Below, one piece after another: positions 63,109 to 64,000 of a stretch of DNA of 64,000 bases (the stretch's first letter is position 1; every line of letters starts with the position of its first letter). This stretch comes from SIG77 sp045589595 (GTDB lineage Bacteria; Verrucomicrobiota; Lentisphaeria; Victivallales; UBA1829). The translations under genes and the position numbers were made by a program. The stretch spans positions 1-64,000 of the forward strand of contig JAZNPK010000010.1 in assembly GCA_045589595.1 (NCBI GenBank), read 5' to 3'. The notes beneath the pieces were generated by a model. That model saw nothing but the letters and a program-made list of their open reading frames with translations. It did no database searches and had not been told where the DNA came from.

Positions 63109-64000
63109 ATGGCATCGGGTAACGGCTTGAGACCACAGATCGCCCGGATCGGCGATTATATGATCGAGGGACAACTCGGTACCGGCGGCATGGGCGTTGT
63201 CTATAAGGCGCGCCAGATTTCCCTGCACCGGACCGTTGCGCTGAAAGTCCTCCGGGACAATCTGGCATCGGATCAGGTCTATATGCAGCGGTTCTTTTAC
63301 GAGGTGCGTCTGCTTGCCAGTATGGAACACCCCAATATGGTCCGGGTCTTCGAGGCGGGAAGAGACCGGGGCAGTATTTATTTCTCTATGGAATATGTGG
63401 AAGGCAGCGATCTGAAAAACTGTCTGGACCGCCGGAAAAAGTTTACAGAAAAGAAAGCCGCAGATATCGGTGCAAAGATCGCCGCAGCACTTGCTTTCGC
63501 TTGGAACAAAGAGCGTCTGGTCCATCGTGACATCAAGCCTGCCAATATTATGCTTCTGCCGGACGGATCGGCAAAGATCCTGGATCTGGGCATTTCAAAA
63601 AAGTTGGGAAACAGCGAAGAAATGCTCCAGACAAGTTCCGGTGTGATGGTCGGTTCCCCCACATATATGAGCCCGGAACAGGCGCGGGCGGATCAGGATC
63701 TGGATTTCCGGACCGATATTTATTCCCTCGGCGTATCCCTGTTCCAGATATTGGCGGGTGAAGCACCTTACGCCGGAAAAAATGCCGTGGCTGTGGTGAC
63801 GCAGCATCTTTCCGCGCCGATCCCGGATGTCCGGATGTACAGACCCGATGTCTCCGGAAAATTCGCCCGTGTGATCCGCAGAATGATGGCAAAGGAACCT
63901 GCCGACCGTTACGACTCATGGGAAGAAGTGGAAGCGGAAATGAAAGCCATTGTCGCACTCCCGAAACGGCGGTTCAGACTGCCTTATTTCGGCAGACTGG
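63109..64000 (+). CDS. Ser/Thr protein kinase (truncated by window edge)
   Basis: 297 residues visible; the frame is still open at base 64000. The Hanks-type kinase domain begins near residue 16: GQLGTGGMG loop, Lys K46, VHRDIKPAN with D141, DLG, and SPEQARA with FRTDIYSLG. Residues after about 285 (KRRFRLPYF) start a basic linker that probably leads to a membrane span and sensor domain outside the window. It is related to the kinase at 33654 but lacks that protein's zinc ribbon. AAGGA precedes the ATG. Confidence 0.92.
   Translation, partial: MASGNGLRPQIARIGDYMIEGQLGTGGMGVVYKARQISLHRTVALKVLRDNLASDQVYMQRFFYEVRLLASMEHPNMVRVFEAGRDRGSIYFSMEYVEGSDLKNCLDRRKKFTEKKAADIGAKIAAALAFAWNKERLVHRDIKPANIMLLPDGSAKILDLGISKKLGNSEEMLQTSSGVMVGSPTYMSPEQARADQDLDFRTDIYSLGVSLFQILAGEAPYAGKNAVAVVTQHLSAPIPDVRMYRPDVSGKFARVIRRMMAKEPADRYDSWEEVEAEMKAIVALPKRRFRLPYFGRL

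Overview
The window looks like chromosome of an anaerobic, Gram-negative, polysaccharide-degrading bacterium of the PVC superphylum. My best guess is Lentisphaerota (Victivallales-like). This is inference, resting on four things: an LPS heptose kinase plus an OmpH-type chaperone (outer membrane); a class III anaerobic ribonucleotide reductase; several large DUF4091/GH123-like proteins and AraC-controlled sugar gene sets; and pseudopilins whose leader lacks the usual glycine. There is no rRNA, no transposase and no CRISPR array.

Bases 1-24,000 are mostly sugar metabolism. In order: a Gfo/Idh/MocA dehydrogenase with an amidohydrolase; the LPS kinase rfaP and asd; a cytosolic GH123-like protein divergent from a ribulokinase-like FGGY kinase; an AraC regulator divergent from a ThuA-Gfo-Gfo-sugar isomerase operon; a secreted pair (CBM9-like TPR protein and GH123-like protein); a 650-residue TIM-barrel-like protein; a DMT-type transporter; and a GH39-like glycosidase divergent from an AraC/HD-domain gene pair. 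A tRNA-Thr(CGT) and guaB follow.

Bases 26,500-31,640 hold an anaerobic deoxynucleotide operon on the minus strand: nrdG, nrdD (fused to a C-terminal redoxin domain), trxB and an unknown gene, under a promoter with an NrdR-like box. Bases 31,800-42,800 hold a minus-strand operon of three pseudopilin-like proteins, a 1207-residue GspK/PilX-like protein with a Gly/Ile repeat, a secreted unknown protein, a zinc-ribbon Ser/Thr kinase and an O-antigen-ligase-like membrane protein. Bases 42,900-64,000 are mainly housekeeping: carB, hisD, hisC, a lipoprotein alpha/beta hydrolase, a COG2509 flavoprotein, a RicT-like PSP1 protein, hrpB, a GH36-like protein, an OmpH/Skp-like chaperone, metG, a CstA-like carrier and the start of a second Ser/Thr kinase.

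The most unusual signal is a set of five intergenic elements (2401-2538, 7931-8102, 17802-17939, 24129-24227, 26384-26553). Each is a long inverted repeat enclosing exactly three further hairpins, so each can fold as a nearly fully paired four-way junction. Each lies against the stop codon of a gene. Their hairpins differ in sequence, but four of the five share GGCGCGGC and its complement at the base of the junction. I do not recognise this as a named repeat family.
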